Below are positions 21,021 to 22,153 of a stretch of DNA of 22,153 bases, in pieces. How positions within the stretch are numbered: position 1 is the stretch's first letter; each line of letters starts with the position of its first letter. Source of the DNA: a virus. The translations under genes and the position numbers were made by a program. Location: positions 1 through 22,153 of the IMG/VR virus record IMGVR_UViG_3300028176_000109, one strand, 5' to 3'. The notes below the pieces were generated by a model. It had not been told where the DNA came from. It made no database searches and saw nothing but the letters and a program-made list of their open reading frames with translations.

Positions 21021-22153
21021 GTGGATAAGTATAGCTATTTTAGAGAAAACTATAATGTATTGGCCCAATTCATGGCAGCCTTCGACGGAGCTTTCGTTTA
21101 TAGATATACGAAAGATCGTGTAGCTAAAGAGAAAATCAACGTTCGATACGTCATGGGTCCGAAGCATCGGGTGATGTACGATATCGTAAATCAGGCGAAA
21201 AACATCACATTGCCAGTTGTGGCGATGGAACAGAAGAACATACGCCGAGACTCTTCCAGAATCCAGAACAAGGATTTTCGGATGTATCGCCACCATCTAA
21301 ACAGCAAAGACATCTCAAAAATCCCCCAACCTGTCCCGGTTTTGATCGACGTGGATGTAGCCATTGTCGCGAATTATAAGGAGGATATCGATCAGATCAT
21401 ATCAAACTTCATTCCATGGTGCAACCCGTACTTCATAATCTCATGGAAGATCCCCGAAGGGTTTGATCTTGATTTCGACGATGAAATAAGAACAGAGGTA
21501 TCATGGTCTGGGGATGTCAGCTTTGAAAGCCCTATAGACATATCCGCCCAAGACAAGTATAAGATTGTAGGGAACACCTCGTTTACCATAAAAGGATGGA
21601 TATTCCCTCCATTGGAAAACATATCCGCTCCCATTTATGTGGTTCGTAATAATTTCCACCCTGTAGCGACTGGTGATGACTTATACACGTATAGCGCATA
21701 CTCCACTCTTTCCAGCGTCGATTACACCGGAACTGACGTGGTTCTGATTTCCGCCTACCCGGAATTCACCAACTTCTTCTATGGTTCGTATCCGTTGTTT
21801 GAAACCACAAGGATACCTGACTATATAGATGCCACGGTCACTCTTTTTGGGAAGAGATTTAGCTATAACAACACATGGTACTTAAGTTCTAATGAGAATA
21901 TTCCAGCTTTGGCATACGAAGAAATCGACACCGCTAAGTTCCCAACCATCTCCGCTTATAGAATCCCAGACGACAGTGTAACCATTGTATCTGATAACGT
22001 GGCGACTATCTCACTTTCATCGGTATGGTTGTCAGGGTTTAACGAGTTTACATTCGTAACTGCTAACAGCGCGGGCTGGACAAACCTAAACTTCAGTTTT
22101 TTTTTAGATAATTCCGCCACAAATATATACGTTCAGCCTAATTTTATGTATAC
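21021..22153 (+). CDS. gp15-like tail sheath stabiliser/structural protein, 3' end outside window
   Basis: The frame is open from GTG 21021 to the window end (at least 377 residues). The first 145 residues resemble T4 gp15 and its phage relatives: AQFMAAFDGAFVYRYT, then INVRYVMGPKHRVMYDIVNQ at 39-58, ITLPVVAMEQKNIRRDSSR at 62-80, and ANYKEDIDQIISNFIPWCNP at 117-136 followed by FIISW. gp15 caps the tail tube and sheath and joins it to the head. The part beyond about 200 has beta-rich, low-charge sequence and is longer than T4 gp15 (272 residues), so extra domains are present. The late-type promoter fits a structural gene. The name is based on pattern memory. Confidence 0.6.
   Translation, partial: MDKYSYFRENYNVLAQFMAAFDGAFVYRYTKDRVAKEKINVRYVMGPKHRVMYDIVNQAKNITLPVVAMEQKNIRRDSSRIQNKDFRMYRHHLNSKDISKIPQPVPVLIDVDVAIVANYKEDIDQIISNFIPWCNPYFIISWKIPEGFDLDFDDEIRTEVSWSGDVSFESPIDISAQDKYKIVGNTSFTIKGWIFPPLENISAPIYVVRNNFHPVATGDDLYTYSAYSTLSSVDYTGTDVVLISAYPEFTNFFYGSYPLFETTRIPDYIDATVTLFGKRFSYNNTWYLSSNENIPALAYEEIDTAKFPTISAYRIPDDSVTIVSDNVATISLSSVWLSGFNEFTFVTANSAGWTNLNFSFFLDNSATNIYVQPNFMY

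Overview
This window looks like part of a large T4-superfamily myovirus (tailed phage) genome, probably from an aquatic or metagenomic source. It carries a PhoH-like ATPase, a T4 gp62-like clamp-loader subunit, a GroES/gp31-like co-chaperonin, an XPD/DinG-type Fe-S helicase, a YopX-family protein, two GIY-YIG homing endonucleases and the start of a gp15-like tail protein. Genes are packed with overlapping stops and starts. No rRNA, tRNA or CRISPR array was found. The host cannot be named from the sequence. Almost no gene has a Shine-Dalgarno sequence.

Layout. (1) 1-3356: end of a DUF4326 gene, three small proteins, a retropepsin-like (RimB-type) protease, then a GIY-YIG homing endonuclease with its own promoter and terminator that follows a 25-codon gene remnant, then a small EGF-motif protein. 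(2) 3360-6519: sigma70-type early promoters, a small Pro/Ala-rich protein, YopX, convergent PhoH, a conserved phage protein of unknown function, a P-loop kinase-like protein and a small Cys-rich protein. (3) 6509-16524: a 10-kb, single-strand, translationally coupled glycan island. It has six likely glycosyltransferases (GT2-like, two-domain GT2, GT8-like, DSD-type), one GT-D-like protein, five SAM methyltransferase-like proteins, and a DegT aminotransferase followed by an FdtA/QdtA sugar ketoisomerase. The last two form two consecutive steps toward a dTDP-3-amino-3,6-dideoxyhexose. (4) 16509-20089: clamp-loader gp62-like, Cys/His small protein, co-chaperonin, WYL_2-like SH3 protein, a conserved small protein and the Fe-S helicase. 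(5) 20072-20977, minus strand: a homing cassette made of a 49-codon ribbon-helix-helix repressor and a GIY-YIG endonuclease, behind a consensus TATAAATA promoter and a 27-bp palindromic operator. (6) 21021 to the end: a late structural gene resembling the T4 gp15 tail-sheath stabiliser, running off the window.

The strongest system-level signal is promoter position. Seven start codons sit exactly five bases after a TAAATA element, and others sit 5-8 bases after a sigma70 -10. T4 late promoters (TATAAATA at -13 to -6) start transcription five bases after the motif, so transcripts should begin at the start codon itself. This phage therefore appears to use leaderless mRNAs for both late-type and early-type units. 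The element also fixes otherwise ambiguous starts (GTG at 17526, ATG at 17114) and reveals the short RHH gene.

The glycan island probably builds a methylated, amino-sugar-containing glycan on virion proteins, DNA or host surface. The target cannot be decided here.
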